NCBI RefSeq assembly: GCF_007197645.1
Contig: NZ_VKGK01000024.1
Coordinates: 34,373 to 98,372, forward strand
DNA length: 64,000 nucleotides
Source of the DNA: Shewanella hanedai
GTDB lineage: Bacteria; Pseudomonadota; Gammaproteobacteria; Enterobacterales; Shewanellaceae
Direction: 5' to 3'
Under the pieces are notes generated by a model, which saw only the letters and a program-made list of their open reading frames with translations, did no database searches and was not told the origin of the DNA. Position 1 is the first letter of the stretch; each line of letters starts with the position of its first letter. Positions 8,163 to 18,310 of the stretch are shown one piece after another. A program made the translations under genes and the position numbers.

Positions 8163-10010
8163 TTGCATATACGTACATTAGGTTTATGGTCTATTAGCCT
8201 TAGCTTCATCGTCAGTTTACTGTGCTCCTTTTCCGCACATGCCGATGACTGGTTAACATTAAATATTCAGGGTGTTTCCGGAGAGTTAGACAGAAACATT
8301 CGGGCACATTTAGGCCAGCTCCCCAGCTCCAAAGTTCAGCGCAGAGCCTATATCTTCAACGCAGAAGATAACATCTCAGCTGCGCTACATTCGCTTGGCT
8401 ATTACCATGGTCAGGTTGAACGAGAAGTTTTATCCCCTGAAGAAGGTACGTGGACGCTAAAGCTCACCATCAAACCTGGGCCCCCAACCATCATTGAATG
8501 GGTAGATATCAATCTAGATGGAGAAATTCTTCACGACCCCGTTGTTCTTGACTGGCTGAATAGTCTCACCATCAGGCCCGGTGATATTCTTAATGATGGT
8601 ATTTATGAGCAGATAAAATCCCAGCTTGTCACACTCGCCTTAGCTCGAGGCTATTTTGATGGCAAATATATCAAGTCGGTGATCACCGTTAATCGCGACA
8701 TGAACACCGCGCGGATCACCTTAAATTACGATTCAGGCCAGCGTTACCTTATTGGTGATGTCAGTTTCGAAGGACAAACATTGAATAGTGATTTAATGCA
8801 ATCTTTGATCCCGTTCAAGATTGACAGTCCATACAGTACAGCAAATATTGCCTCATTGAATCGGGAGCTATTAGACACGGGCTATTTTTCAAATATTAAA
8901 GTACTGCCTTTAGTCGACAAGTCTGTCGATTTCTATGTGCCAATTAAAGTCGAGGTCAGCCCCAAACCTAGTCACTCTATTGAGTTAGGCTTAGGTGCCG
9001 ACATCGGAAATACCACGGAAAAAACCCTTGAACCGAGAGTCAGGCTCACCTGGCGGACACCACAGATCAACCGTTTTGGACAATCACAAGAAACCAGCTT
9101 AGAGTGGGCACCTGACAAACCTAAATTTTTGACCACTTATACGATACCGTTAACCCACCCGCTTGATGACCAACTGAAGATCCGTCTGGGGATTTTAAGA
9201 GATAAATATGGCGTCACTCAGGTTTATGATCCTAATGATAAGAAATTTAAAAATACAGGTGAATTAGAAGCAAACAAGTTCCTAGTCGGGGTCATTCGGC
9301 AGCAAAAATTAGATAATAATTGGCTACTCAGCTACTCGCTCGAGGGCATTCGTGAACATTACACACAATCAGAAATAGATTACGACCCCACTTTCGTCCT
9401 GTTTGGTGCCAGCATGTCCAAAACGGTTCGAAGTGATAACAGCTTAGATCCTAAATCGGGATATTTTCAACACTACAGCGTGGAATACGCCAACCCCTCT
9501 TTAGGGTCTTCAGTTCGCCTGACTCGCATTCAAACCAAATACAAATGGATAGATACCTTTTTTGAAAAACATCGCATTGTCACCCGCCTTGATTTAGGCA
9601 TTAACTTAGCAACTGAAGAGGACTTAGCATTTATTCCGCCTTCATTGCGTTACTTTGCAGGCGGTGATCAGAGTATTCGAGGCTATAGTTACCAAGAGCT
9701 GGGTCCCTATTTGGACTATACCAGCGCTAGCGGTGAGTTAACCCGACAAGTCGTGGGTGGCCGATATTTGATGGTGGGGAGTCTCGAGTATCAGTATTAC
9801 TTAACCCCTACTTGGCGAGTCGCCGCTTTTGTTGATGCTGGTAACGCCTTTGATGTTAACCAAATTGAACCTATCGTCTCTGTTGGCCCTGGAATTCACT
9901 GGATCTCACCCATTGGGCCAATAAAGTTGGATCTAGGTGTTGGATTAAAAGAGACTGACACCGTTGATCGCCCTTGGCGCATCCACTTGACCATGGGGTC
10001 TGAATTATGA
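8163..10010 (+). CDS. tamA: TamA, outer-membrane translocation and assembly module
   Basis: A 615-residue Omp85-family protein. A signal peptide ends near residue 27 (SAHA|DD), three POTRA-like domains cover roughly 30-265, and a 16-strand BamA-type barrel follows, with the conserved lid motif FAGGDQSIRGYSYQE around residue 500. TamA works with TamB in outer-membrane protein insertion and phospholipid transport between membranes. The start is TTG at 8163; no in-frame ATG fits, and the leader begins directly with a charged n-region. It overlaps tamB by four bases (ATGA), so the pair is coupled. The length is a little above E. coli TamA (577). Confidence 0.94.
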   Translation: MHIRTLGLWSISLSFIVSLLCSFSAHADDWLTLNIQGVSGELDRNIRAHLGQLPSSKVQRRAYIFNAEDNISAALHSLGYYHGQVEREVLSPEEGTWTLKLTIKPGPPTIIEWVDINLDGEILHDPVVLDWLNSLTIRPGDILNDGIYEQIKSQLVTLALARGYFDGKYIKSVITVNRDMNTARITLNYDSGQRYLIGDVSFEGQTLNSDLMQSLIPFKIDSPYSTANIASLNRELLDTGYFSNIKVLPLVDKSVDFYVPIKVEVSPKPSHSIELGLGADIGNTTEKTLEPRVRLTWRTPQINRFGQSQETSLEWAPDKPKFLTTYTIPLTHPLDDQLKIRLGILRDKYGVTQVYDPNDKKFKNTGELEANKFLVGVIRQQKLDNNWLLSYSLEGIREHYTQSEIDYDPTFVLFGASMSKTVRSDNSLDPKSGYFQHYSVEYANPSLGSSVRLTRIQTKYKWIDTFFEKHRIVTRLDLGINLATEEDLAFIPPSLRYFAGGDQSIRGYSYQELGPYLDYTSASGELTRQVVGGRYLMVGSLEYQYYLTPTWRVAAFVDAGNAFDVNQIEPIVSVGPGIHWISPIGPIKLDLGVGLKETDTVDRPWRIHLTMGSEL

Positions 10011-13000
10011 GCCAGCCTATGAATCAAGAGTCCCATAGCGAGCAAGATACTAAACAGCAAAACTGCACAACTGATACACCCAAAGCGAGTTTTCTAACGA
10101 CTTGTTTACGTTATTTTAAAACTCTGTCTCGGTTGCTGTTCTATATCCCGCTTAGTTTACTGATCATCATCGCCATCTTAATTGGCACCGATTTTGGTAG
10201 CCGAATCACGGTATTTCTGGCCGACACTTTTGTCCCCGATCTCAGTATCACTTATGTATCAGGAACAATAAACAGTCAACTCGAGGTGAAAGATGCCCGC
10301 TGGGAAATGGACGGGATCAGTGTTGATATCAAAGCACTAAAACTTCAGTGGTTGCCCATGTGTCTATTGAAAAAGCAACTTTGTGTTGAGGAGCTCATCG
10401 CTTCTAACATCTTGGTCGAGATAGACACGGATAAGTTAACGGATGAGCAGGCCAGTGAGGCACCCTCACCCGCATTAACCACTGACACAAAAGAAAGTGC
10501 ATATGAAGAGATTCAACTTCCCTTTGGCATTGATCTGCAAAAGGCCGACCTTGCCGATGTACAAGTCAGAGTCGATGACATGCACTTTAATACCCAACTT
10601 TTGCAAACTCAGGCGCAATGGCAGCAAACGGGAATTAGAGTCAGCTACCTCAATAGCCAGGGGTTACTCGTTTCTATTCCTGTCAGTTCAGATGATAAAA
10701 ATGCACCTGTCACTCAGCACGCAGACAGTGAATGGGCTATGGCTCATCTTCCTGAAGTGTTTATGCCTATCCCGGTGTTTGTTTCCGATGCCAAATTAAG
10801 CGACAGCCGACTCAAATTGGGTAAGCGAGAAGACAAATTTAAACAGATAAACCTCAAAGCCAGTTATCACAGTTTCCTTGTGCATGTGGATCGTCTAGCC
10901 GTTGAACACACTTACGGTGACCTTGACCTCAATGGCGAAATTTCGCTCAAAGACGATTACCCGATGAACATCACGGCTGCGGTTGACGCAAAGCATATTA
11001 ATGAACTCCCAGAACTGAATCCACAAGAAGTTGATTTAAAGGCTAAAGGCGGTTTTAAAAAGTTAGCCATTACCGCTACGGGCTCTGGTCATGTTCGATT
11101 CTCACTGGACGGTGATATCGTTTTGGCTTCACCAAGTTTACCTTATCACCTTAAACTCAAGAGCAAACGGTTAACTTGGCCTTTAAACACCCCCTTATAT
11201 ACTGGCGAATCTGTTGAATTAACCAGCCATGGCGATCTGAGTCATCAGTCAGTTGTCTTATCTGGACGGTTCAATACACCTTATCAACCGGAATTGGCTA
11301 TCGACACTGAATTTCAACATTCAGGCCATGAGATAACACTAAAACACCTCAATGCAAAAGGCGACATTGGTGAGTTCATCGTCTCTGGTAACGCCAATTA
11401 TGGCAATCAGATCACATGGAATGCAGATGTTAGCCTCTCTCAATTTAAGATGGAGCAACTCAAACTTAAATTAGACAACCCGCTGCCCGCAAGCCTCATC
11501 ACAGGCCAATTTCATACCCAAGGAACATTTGGCGATAACAAGTGGCAAGTGGGAATGTCAAAATCAGATCTAACCGGTGAGATCCAAGGCTACCCATTCA
11601 AGCTGCTAGGTGACATTTCAGTCAATGATAGTCTAAACCTCAGCGCTGACAGCTTAGCACTCAGTGCACTGCAATCGGTTTTAACCATCTCTGGTACGGT
11701 GAAGGATACTTGGGCAGTGAATGTGCTATTGGATGTGCCAAATTTAAACCTTTGGCACCCGGGTACATCTGGGAGCATTAAGGCAAAAATTAACGTTTCG
11801 GGGAAAAATAAACAGCCAGAAATAGGGTTCACAGCCAATGCACTCGATCTGATGTTTGAGCAAGCAGAACTGGATAAAATCACGATAAAGGGCGCCTATC
11901 AGCCATTAAATGCTCATCAGTTTGCGCTTTCACTCAAATCTGGCTATTTAAGTTGGGATGATATTGAGCTCGACTCGATTACGTTCGACTCAAAAGGTGA
12001 TGAAAAAGAACAAACACTTAGCTTACACACAAAGGGGGATCTGCAACTCAATACAGAGGTGTTCTCAACTTTCGATCCTGATACTGAAAAATTAGCAGCT
12101 AAAATTCAGGCCCTTGATCTGAACTCCGTTATTGGCCCATGGGTGCTTCAATCCCCTTTTGACATAACTTGGGACAATAAGAAAAAATCTGGCGTGATTG
12201 ATACCTTCTGTTGGCAGCATAAAGATGGAAAATTATGCCTCGATGATGCCGCAGAGCTTGGTAGTAAAGGCGATATGGTCGTCAATTTTAAGGGTGACAT
12301 TGGTTCGCTATTAACACCTCTTTTGCCAGAAAGTTTATCCTGGCAAGCCCCTGCAACATTAAACACTCAACTTGAATGGCAACCAGGCAGTAAGCCGACT
12401 GGATTTTTAGAGCTGAACTTCGAACCGGGTCATATCAGTCTCAATAACAATAGTCGAAGCTTAGATATCGGCTACAAACTGCTTAATCTTCAAGCACGAC
12501 TAGATGAGAAGATGCTAACAACTCAGGTTACCTTTGACTCTCATGACATCGCCAGTTGGGAAGGCAAGTTAGATATTAATGTCACTCCTGACAGAACCAT
12601 CTCAGGCTACACTAAACTGCACCAAATAAACTTAGCGGCCCTTGCTGAGTTTATGCCACAACTGGAACGCCTCGCAGGTAAAGTATCCAGTGAGTTAACC
12701 ATTGCAGGAACATTAAGCAAACCAGACATTTCTGGCGGCATTTCATTAAAACAGGGTGAGCTGCTGGTCACAGCAAACCCAACATTGCTTGAGGATATTG
12801 ACCTTTCCATTACGCTTTCAGGCCAACAAGCTAATGTCGACGGCCATTGGCTCATGGGCAAAGGCAAGGCTAATCTTAATGGTGTACTCGATTGGGGCGG
12901 TACAGCATTTACCGGAGACCTGACATTTGCGGGTAAAGATCTGGCCATTATTCAACCGCCGCTTGCATTGATTGATGTCTCACCCGATCTCAAGATACGA

Positions 13001-13882
13001 TTTAAAAAAGACAGCCTTGATATTCAAGGCCTACTTGATATCCCATCTGGTGACATCAAGATAGTTCAGTTGCCCGCAGGTGGTGTTGCCGTGTCTTCGG
13101 ATGTGGTATTTGAAGACAGTATCTCCTCAGGTGAGAAAGAGCGGATACCACTAGCCTTTACCACCAATATAAAAATCAATGTCGCTGACAAACTCAGAAT
13201 CAACGGCATGGGGTTGAGAGGTCGATTGACCGGAACACTGGACTTGATGAAAGAGGCCCTCAATCCGCCACTCTTGTACGGCGATATTCGAGTCGTAAAT
13301 GGGACCTATAAGTTTTTAGGTCAAACGCTAGAGATTAAGACCGGTGAAGTTCAATTTATTGGTCCTTTAGCTGTTCCTAACCTCAATATAGAAGCTGTAA
13401 GAGAGATCAAAGATGGCGATGTAATTGCAGGGGTCAAGATAACTGGCACACCACACAAACCTATTGTTACCCTGTTTTCATCACCGGCAAAAGAGCAGGC
13501 AGAGATCCTCTCCTACATCATTAAAGGCACTGGATTTCGTGGTAATGATGCAGATGAAAATAGCAGCTTGATGTTGGGTGCAGCATTAAGTTTAAGTAAC
13601 CAGCTTGGAGGAGGAGCGATTAATAATATCGGTAACTCTGCCACCAGTCTCATCGAAGACATTGGGTTTTCAAATGTTCAACTTGATGCGAATGATGATG
13701 GCCGTGTCGCAATTAGTGGGTATATTGGGGAGGACTTAATGGTCAAATATGGGGTTGGGGTATTCAATCCTGGCTATGAAATAACGGTAAGGTATTACCT
13801 TTTATCCCAACTCTACCTCGAAACCGTGTCAGGTACAGTGGAGCAGTCATTGGATCTTTACTACAACTTCGATATTGATTAA
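10007..13882 (+). CDS. tamB: TamB, inner-membrane-anchored partner of TamA (AsmA/DUF490)
   Basis: A 1291-residue protein with one N-terminal membrane helix (about 45-65, LLFYIPLSLLIIIAILIG), then a very long beta-rich periplasmic body of repeating AsmA-like strands, and a conserved C-terminal DUF490/TamB domain (from about 950) with the characteristic LYGDIRVVNGTYKFLGQ and a final stretch ending in aromatic/acidic residues. TamB spans the periplasm as a hydrophobic groove and contacts TamA; it belongs to the family of bridge-like lipid transport proteins. The start overlaps the tamA stop. Length matches E. coli TamB (1259). A strong terminator follows 28 bases after the stop. Confidence 0.94.
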   Translation: MSQPMNQESHSEQDTKQQNCTTDTPKASFLTTCLRYFKTLSRLLFYIPLSLLIIIAILIGTDFGSRITVFLADTFVPDLSITYVSGTINSQLEVKDARWEMDGISVDIKALKLQWLPMCLLKKQLCVEELIASNILVEIDTDKLTDEQASEAPSPALTTDTKESAYEEIQLPFGIDLQKADLADVQVRVDDMHFNTQLLQTQAQWQQTGIRVSYLNSQGLLVSIPVSSDDKNAPVTQHADSEWAMAHLPEVFMPIPVFVSDAKLSDSRLKLGKREDKFKQINLKASYHSFLVHVDRLAVEHTYGDLDLNGEISLKDDYPMNITAAVDAKHINELPELNPQEVDLKAKGGFKKLAITATGSGHVRFSLDGDIVLASPSLPYHLKLKSKRLTWPLNTPLYTGESVELTSHGDLSHQSVVLSGRFNTPYQPELAIDTEFQHSGHEITLKHLNAKGDIGEFIVSGNANYGNQITWNADVSLSQFKMEQLKLKLDNPLPASLITGQFHTQGTFGDNKWQVGMSKSDLTGEIQGYPFKLLGDISVNDSLNLSADSLALSALQSVLTISGTVKDTWAVNVLLDVPNLNLWHPGTSGSIKAKINVSGKNKQPEIGFTANALDLMFEQAELDKITIKGAYQPLNAHQFALSLKSGYLSWDDIELDSITFDSKGDEKEQTLSLHTKGDLQLNTEVFSTFDPDTEKLAAKIQALDLNSVIGPWVLQSPFDITWDNKKKSGVIDTFCWQHKDGKLCLDDAAELGSKGDMVVNFKGDIGSLLTPLLPESLSWQAPATLNTQLEWQPGSKPTGFLELNFEPGHISLNNNSRSLDIGYKLLNLQARLDEKMLTTQVTFDSHDIASWEGKLDINVTPDRTISGYTKLHQINLAALAEFMPQLERLAGKVSSELTIAGTLSKPDISGGISLKQGELLVTANPTLLEDIDLSITLSGQQANVDGHWLMGKGKANLNGVLDWGGTAFTGDLTFAGKDLAIIQPPLALIDVSPDLKIRFKKDSLDIQGLLDIPSGDIKIVQLPAGGVAVSSDVVFEDSISSGEKERIPLAFTTNIKINVADKLRINGMGLRGRLTGTLDLMKEALNPPLLYGDIRVVNGTYKFLGQTLEIKTGEVQFIGPLAVPNLNIEAVREIKDGDVIAGVKITGTPHKPIVTLFSSPAKEQAEILSYIIKGTGFRGNDADENSSLMLGAALSLSNQLGGGAINNIGNSATSLIEDIGFSNVQLDANDDGRVAISGYIGEDLMVKYGVGVFNPGYEITVRYYLLSQLYLETVSGTVEQSLDLYYNFDID

Positions 13883-13910
13883 TCGCAGTTTTAGTATTAT
13901 TCCCACCCAC

Positions 13911-13938
13911 AAAAAAACCGCTTAACAGCGGTTTTTTG
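13911..13938. terminator. Bidirectional terminator between tamB and fadR
   Basis: ACCGCT-TAAC-AGCGGT at 13917-13932 is flanked by seven As on the left and six Ts on the right, so it can serve both converging genes. Confidence 0.9.
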
Positions 13939-13973
13939 TTTGGGTTAACTTATCCCACTATTCTGAAACAGAC

Positions 13974-14723
13974 CTACTCAGGGACAGCTTGTTGGCTATT
14001 TTTAAATCGCTGCCACACTTTGCCACTGTTTATGCCGTAACTGCGCATCAGTGCTGGAATGGCGTTATGATTTTTATCTTGTGCAAGTTGCTGCAAGGCT
14101 TCATAAAACTCAAAGGCTAACTCACGGGCTTTGTCGATACCAAAGTAATCTTCACCCACTCGACTATAAAGACCTTTAAACCCATTGAGGATTAACACAT
14201 AAAGAGGATTGCCTGAGTTATAGGCTAAGGTGTGGTGCAGTTGATAATCAAACTGAACATAAGCCTTAGGATCGTTATTTAGCAAAGATATCTCTTTTAA
14301 TGCTTCTAACACTTTATCTGGGTTATGACGTACAGCCCCTTTAAAATATATCGCACTAATATTAGTTCGAGCCGACAATAGCTGCTCAAGTAATACTGGC
14401 TCACCAGCCGGATTAAGATCCGCGATGGTTTCTAATACGTTTAAACCTGAACTTTCCCAAATATCATTCACTCGGGTTGGCTTACCATGTTGAATCGTCA
14501 ACCAGCCATCTCTGGCTAACCGCTGAAGCACTTCCCGCAATGTTGTGCGCGTCACGCCAATCAGTTCTGATAGCTCTCTCTCAGCAGGTAATATTGAACC
14601 AGGTGGAAACTTATCCTCCCAAATAGAACGGACAATATATTTCTCAGCAAAACTCGCAGGCCCCTTGGCTTCTATAATATCTCTGTTCTTTGCCACAGGC
14701 GGAGCTTTTTGGACAATTGTCAT
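13974..14723 (-). CDS. fadR: Fatty acid metabolism regulator FadR (GntR family)
   Basis: A 249-residue acyl-CoA-responsive regulator that represses fatty acid degradation and activates unsaturated fatty acid synthesis. The N-terminal winged helix is unmistakable: FPPGSILPAERELSEL then IGVTRTTLREVLQRLARDGW, almost identical to E. coli FadR. The C-terminal acyl-CoA-binding FCD-like domain follows. It carries about ten more N-terminal residues than E. coli FadR (before the IIEAKGPASFAEKY segment). It is divergent from nhaB, an arrangement shared with E. coli. A candidate FadR operator lies about 40 bases upstream of its start, suggesting autoregulation. Confidence 0.95.
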   Translation of the reverse strand: MTIVQKAPPVAKNRDIIEAKGPASFAEKYIVRSIWEDKFPPGSILPAERELSELIGVTRTTLREVLQRLARDGWLTIQHGKPTRVNDIWESSGLNVLETIADLNPAGEPVLLEQLLSARTNISAIYFKGAVRHNPDKVLEALKEISLLNNDPKAYVQFDYQLHHTLAYNSGNPLYVLILNGFKGLYSRVGEDYFGIDKARELAFEFYEALQQLAQDKNHNAIPALMRSYGINSGKVWQRFKNSQQAVPE

Positions 14724-15031
14724 CAGGGTAGTTTTCCAAATTCAATTCACATGATATATCCACTGATCATACCAGAGAGAGGATAAATGGAAACCTTTGT
14801 AGATCAAAACAGGGAAAGATCAAAGCTTAAAGTCACAAAACACTGCAAAAGCAGACTTTATTCGTTCATTTGAGCTTTTTTTGCTGATTGAGTCGACAAT
14901 TTAAGATTTTTTTAAGCTTTCAATGTCGATAGGCTATTAAACACTAGCCTCTTTACGCTAGACTTGGGCGCTTCAAAAGATGGTGGTCTAACACTACTAA
15001 TCATAATATCTATCAATTTTGAGAGGGTGCC
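14724..15031. promoter_or_regulatory. Divergent fadR/nhaB promoter region
   Basis: 308 bases without a gene between two divergent starts. It holds the FadR-like operator at 14763-14775 and an AT-rich stretch near 14870-14930 that probably contains the nhaB promoter; I cannot assign -35/-10 hexamers with confidence. The nhaB ribosome binding site GAGAGGG lies at 15021-15027. Confidence 0.5.
14763..14775. promoter_or_regulatory. Candidate FadR operator
   Basis: CTGATCATACCAG matches the known FadR core CTGGT-NNN-ACCAG with a single mismatch, and sits 40 bases upstream of the fadR start in the divergent region. Known: FadR sites have this palindromic core. Inferred: autoregulation of fadR and possibly control of nhaB. 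Confidence 0.5.
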
Positions 15032-16630
15032 ATGCCTGTGACGATGAGTCAGGCGTTTATTGATAACTTCTTGGGTAACTCACCTAAGTGGTTCAAAATC
15101 GCAATTTTATCATTTTTAATAATTAATCCGATTGTGTTTTATATCAATCCGTTTATAGCCGGATGGTTATTGGTCGTTGAATTTATCTTCACCTTAGCCA
15201 TGGCATTAAAATGCTACCCACTTCAGCCTGGTGGATTACTTGCCATCCAAGCCGTTGCGATAGGCATGACATCCCCCAGCCAAGTTTTTCATGAGATCGA
15301 AGCTAACTTAGAAGTCCTACTCTTACTGGTCTTCATGGTGGCGGGTATCTACTTTATGAAGCAGTTATTACTATTCGGCTTCACTAAGATGATCACTAAA
15401 GTGAAATCTAAAATAGCCGTGTCCATGATGTTCTGTATCGCATCGGCATTTCTATCCGCCTTTCTCGATGCATTAACCGTTATTGCTGTCATCATCGCAG
15501 TCGCAGTTGGTTTCTACTCTATCTATCATAAAGTTGCATCTGGTAAAACCTTCACAGACGATCACGACCACACCTCTGACGGGCAGCAACAGTTGTGTGA
15601 TGATGAGTTAGAAGCATTTCGAGGATTCTTACGTAATTTATTGATGCATGCTGGTATTGGTACTGCCCTTGGTGGTGTTTGTACTATGGTCGGTGAGCCA
15701 CAAAACTTAATCATTGCTGCTCAAGCAAATTGGCAATTTTCCGAGTTTGCGATACGTATGTCACCAGTGACCGTTCCTGTCTTTTTTGCTGGCATCTTAA
15801 CCTGTTTCTTAGTTGAAAAGTTTAAAGTCTTTGGCTATGGGCAAGAGCTACCAGCAGCAGTACATAAGATCCTATCCGACTATGAAGCTCACGAAGATGC
15901 AAAGCGCACTAACCATGACAAGATGAAGCTTATCGTACAAGCCTTTATCGGAATTTGGTTGATTGTCGGATTAGCCCTTCACTTAGCTTCAGTCGGCCTT
16001 ATTGGTCTGTCTGTTATCATTTTGGCAACGGCATTCAATGGCGTAACGAACGAGCATGCACTGGGTAAAGCGTTTGAAGAAGCCCTACCTTTCACTGCAT
16101 TGTTAGCTGTTTTCTTTGCTGTTGTTGCTGTGATTATCGATCAACAGTTGTTTGCTCCGGTTATTCAATGGGCGTTAAGCTATGAAGGTAATACTCAATT
16201 AGTTATCTTCTATATCGCTAATGGTCTGTTGTCTATGGTCAGTGACAACGTGTTTGTTGGCACGGTTTACATCAATGAAGTCAAGGCAGCCCTCTTATCA
16301 GGACAGATAACCCGAGATCAATTTGATCTACTCGCTGTAGCCATTAACACTGGTACCAACCTACCATCGGTGGCAACACCAAATGGTCAGGCAGCCTTCT
16401 TGTTTTTGCTTACCTCTGCAATCGCCCCATTGGTCCGCTTATCATACGGCCGTATGGTGTGGATGGCGCTACCATACACAATCGTATTATCGATTGTCGG
16501 CGTGTTAGCGATTCAGTTAGGTGGACTTGAACAAATGACACAGTATTTTTATGATACCAACATCATCATTCATCATTCGCTCAGAGATGCTGTTGAAGTC
16601 GCAACTGAATTACCGGCGTCCGCACACTAA
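15032..16630 (+). CDS. nhaB: Na+/H+ antiporter NhaB
   Basis: A 532-residue inner-membrane protein with about a dozen hydrophobic segments, matching the NhaB family in length (E. coli 513). Recognisable family stretches are the SAFLDALTVIAVIIAVAVGF helix, GTALGGVCTMVGEPQNLIIA near residue 220 and the late INTGTNLPSVATPNGQAAFL motif. NhaB expels sodium in exchange for protons and supports pH and salt homeostasis, apt for a marine bacterium. A His/Asp-rich cytoplasmic loop (DDHDHTSDG) lies near residue 180. The ATG at 15032 has GAGAGGG upstream. A terminator separates it from dsbB. Confidence 0.95.
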   Translation: MPVTMSQAFIDNFLGNSPKWFKIAILSFLIINPIVFYINPFIAGWLLVVEFIFTLAMALKCYPLQPGGLLAIQAVAIGMTSPSQVFHEIEANLEVLLLLVFMVAGIYFMKQLLLFGFTKMITKVKSKIAVSMMFCIASAFLSAFLDALTVIAVIIAVAVGFYSIYHKVASGKTFTDDHDHTSDGQQQLCDDELEAFRGFLRNLLMHAGIGTALGGVCTMVGEPQNLIIAAQANWQFSEFAIRMSPVTVPVFFAGILTCFLVEKFKVFGYGQELPAAVHKILSDYEAHEDAKRTNHDKMKLIVQAFIGIWLIVGLALHLASVGLIGLSVIILATAFNGVTNEHALGKAFEEALPFTALLAVFFAVVAVIIDQQLFAPVIQWALSYEGNTQLVIFYIANGLLSMVSDNVFVGTVYINEVKAALLSGQITRDQFDLLAVAINTGTNLPSVATPNGQAAFLFLLTSAIAPLVRLSYGRMVWMALPYTIVLSIVGVLAIQLGGLEQMTQYFYDTNIIIHHSLRDAVEVATELPASAH

Positions 16631-16681
16631 TTAGTAAATAAACTCAGTATAAACTGAACTTATTTAAATTAGAAAAGTCTT

Positions 16682-16708
16682 AAAAACGCCCTCGCAGGGC
16701 GTTTTTTA
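16682..16708 (+). terminator. Terminator of nhaB
   Basis: AACGCCCT-CGC-AGGGCGTT (16685-16703) is followed by a T run to 16707. Confidence 0.9.
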
Positions 16709-16734
16709 TTAACCTAATTAGGGAGAATTCAGTC

Positions 16735-17244
16735 TTGAATCCAGTCACACAGTTCGCACAATCACGTCTTGCTTGGCTCATACTAGCAGGCACAGCTCTT
16801 GGCCTTGAGCTCTGCGCCTTATTCTTTCAATATGTGATGAAGTTAGACCCTTGTGTGATGTGTATCTATCAAAGGCTAGCTATATTCGGCATTCTAGCTG
16901 CTGGATTAATTGGTGTTATTGGTCATAAAAACCGATTTATGCGACTCATTGCTATTATTGGTTGGGGAGTCAGTGCAGCTTGGGGATTAAAATTGGCCCT
17001 TGAACTGGTTGATATGCAGACCAATCCATCACCATTTTCAACCTGCTCTTTCCTACCTGAATTCCCAACTTGGATGCCGCTTCATGAGTGGATACCTTCT
17101 GTGTTTATGCCAACAGGTATGTGCACTGATATTCCATGGGAGATGGCTGGTGTTACTATGGGTCAATGGATGATAGTCGCATTCTCAGCATATTTAATCG
17201 CATTGGCGGTCTTTGCTATACCTGCGTTACGCAAAACACATTAA
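16735..17244 (+). CDS. dsbB: DsbB, disulfide bond formation protein
   Basis: A 169-residue four-helix inner-membrane protein that reoxidises DsbA and passes electrons to quinone. The first redox pair is Cys40-Val-Met-Cys43 in the DPCVMCIYQR loop, and the second periplasmic pair is Cys104 and Cys130. The start is TTG at 16735, preceded by AGGGAG at suitable spacing; no ATG is available nearby in frame. The nhaB-dsbB neighbourhood is shared with E. coli. It is followed by its own terminator, so it is probably transcribed both alone and by read-through from nhaB. Confidence 0.95.
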   Translation: MNPVTQFAQSRLAWLILAGTALGLELCALFFQYVMKLDPCVMCIYQRLAIFGILAAGLIGVIGHKNRFMRLIAIIGWGVSAAWGLKLALELVDMQTNPSPFSTCSFLPEFPTWMPLHEWIPSVFMPTGMCTDIPWEMAGVTMGQWMIVAFSAYLIALAVFAIPALRKTH

Positions 17245-17260
17245 CCCTATTTTTACGCCA

Positions 17261-17287
17261 AAAAAACGCCCTGTTGGGCGTTTTTTG
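17261..17287. terminator. Terminator between dsbB and the Nif3-like gene
   Basis: AACGCCC-TGTT-GGGCGTT (17265-17282) has an A run on the left and a T run on the right, so it can work in both directions for these convergent genes. Confidence 0.9.
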
Positions 17288-17320
17288 TTTAGTTCATCAT
17301 GGAATAAATACTCGCAGAAC

Positions 17321-18073
17321 CTACACCGGATTATTAATATCCACAAAGTGATGCTCGAGATTAAATTCACGCGCCAAATGCTCACCTAATGCCTGAATGC
17401 CATAGCGTTCTGTCGCATGATGCCCTGCAGAAAAATAATGAATGCCAAGCTCGATAGCACTGTGGTAAGTACGCTCTGACACTTCTCCGCTAATAAAAGC
17501 ATCGACGCCCAAATCTGCGGCTATATCGATATAATCCTGTGCGCCACCAGTACACCAAGCGAGTGTATCTATCAACTCATCTTCATTACCGATATGAAGC
17601 GCACAGCGATCTAATACTTGATTTAACCTTGCTGAAAACGCTTTAGCAGTTATTGGCTTATCGAGTCGCCCCTGCCAAATTAATCCTTGCGCTACCCCCT
17701 CTACAGCTTCCGCACCAACAATATCAAGCTGACGCGCAAGCTCTGCATTATTGCCTAACATGGGATGACCATCTAAAGGAAGATGGTAACCGAATAGGTT
17801 AATGTCGTTATTGAGCAGAGATTTTATTCTTCTCTGCTTCATGCCTGTAATGACCTGTGCCTCACCTTTCCAAAAAAAGCCATGATGAACCAAAATAGCA
17901 TCAGCCTCTAACGCAATGGCTTGATCAATTAATGCCTGACACGCAGTGACTCCAGTCACTATGGTCGAGATTTCTGTTTTACCTTCAACTTGAAGGCCAT
18001 TTGGTGCGTAATCTTTGTACTTGGATATCTGTAAAAAGTCAGAAAGATACTGACTTAACTCTGTACGTGTCAT
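17321..18073 (-). CDS. Nif3-like dinuclear metal-centre protein (YbgI/DUF34 family)
   Basis: A 250-residue protein of the NIF3/YbgI family, which forms hexameric toroids with a two-metal site. Metal-binding features visible are the HHGFFWKG motif near residue 62 (His-His) and the C-terminal GHHATERYG with a further His and Glu. The family is widely misnamed GTP cyclohydrolase I type 2; its real cellular role is unsettled, with proposals around metal handling. Length equals E. coli YbgI (247). It is convergent with dsbB and has 237 bases of non-coding sequence upstream, so it is a single gene. Confidence 0.9.
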   Translation of the reverse strand: MTRTELSQYLSDFLQISKYKDYAPNGLQVEGKTEISTIVTGVTACQALIDQAIALEADAILVHHGFFWKGEAQVITGMKQRRIKSLLNNDINLFGYHLPLDGHPMLGNNAELARQLDIVGAEAVEGVAQGLIWQGRLDKPITAKAFSARLNQVLDRCALHIGNEDELIDTLAWCTGGAQDYIDIAADLGVDAFISGEVSERTYHSAIELGIHYFSAGHHATERYGIQALGEHLAREFNLEHHFVDINNPV

Positions 18074-18310
18074 GAAGCTACCCCTTGATATTTTGTAGAA
18101 GTGTAACTCATCAATGCAAAATTATTAACTATACTGAGTCGATAATGATGTGATCAAGGAGCTGCATAGAGAATGTTAATTTGAACCTCAATATGTCAAT
18201 TAAATAGACAAATGCAGTAGATTTGCAGTGAAAATTGGACTTTTTACCAGTTTCACCTATAAAATCCCCCGAAACCTTCAAGTAAACATTAAAAGAAATA
18301 GGTTATAACT

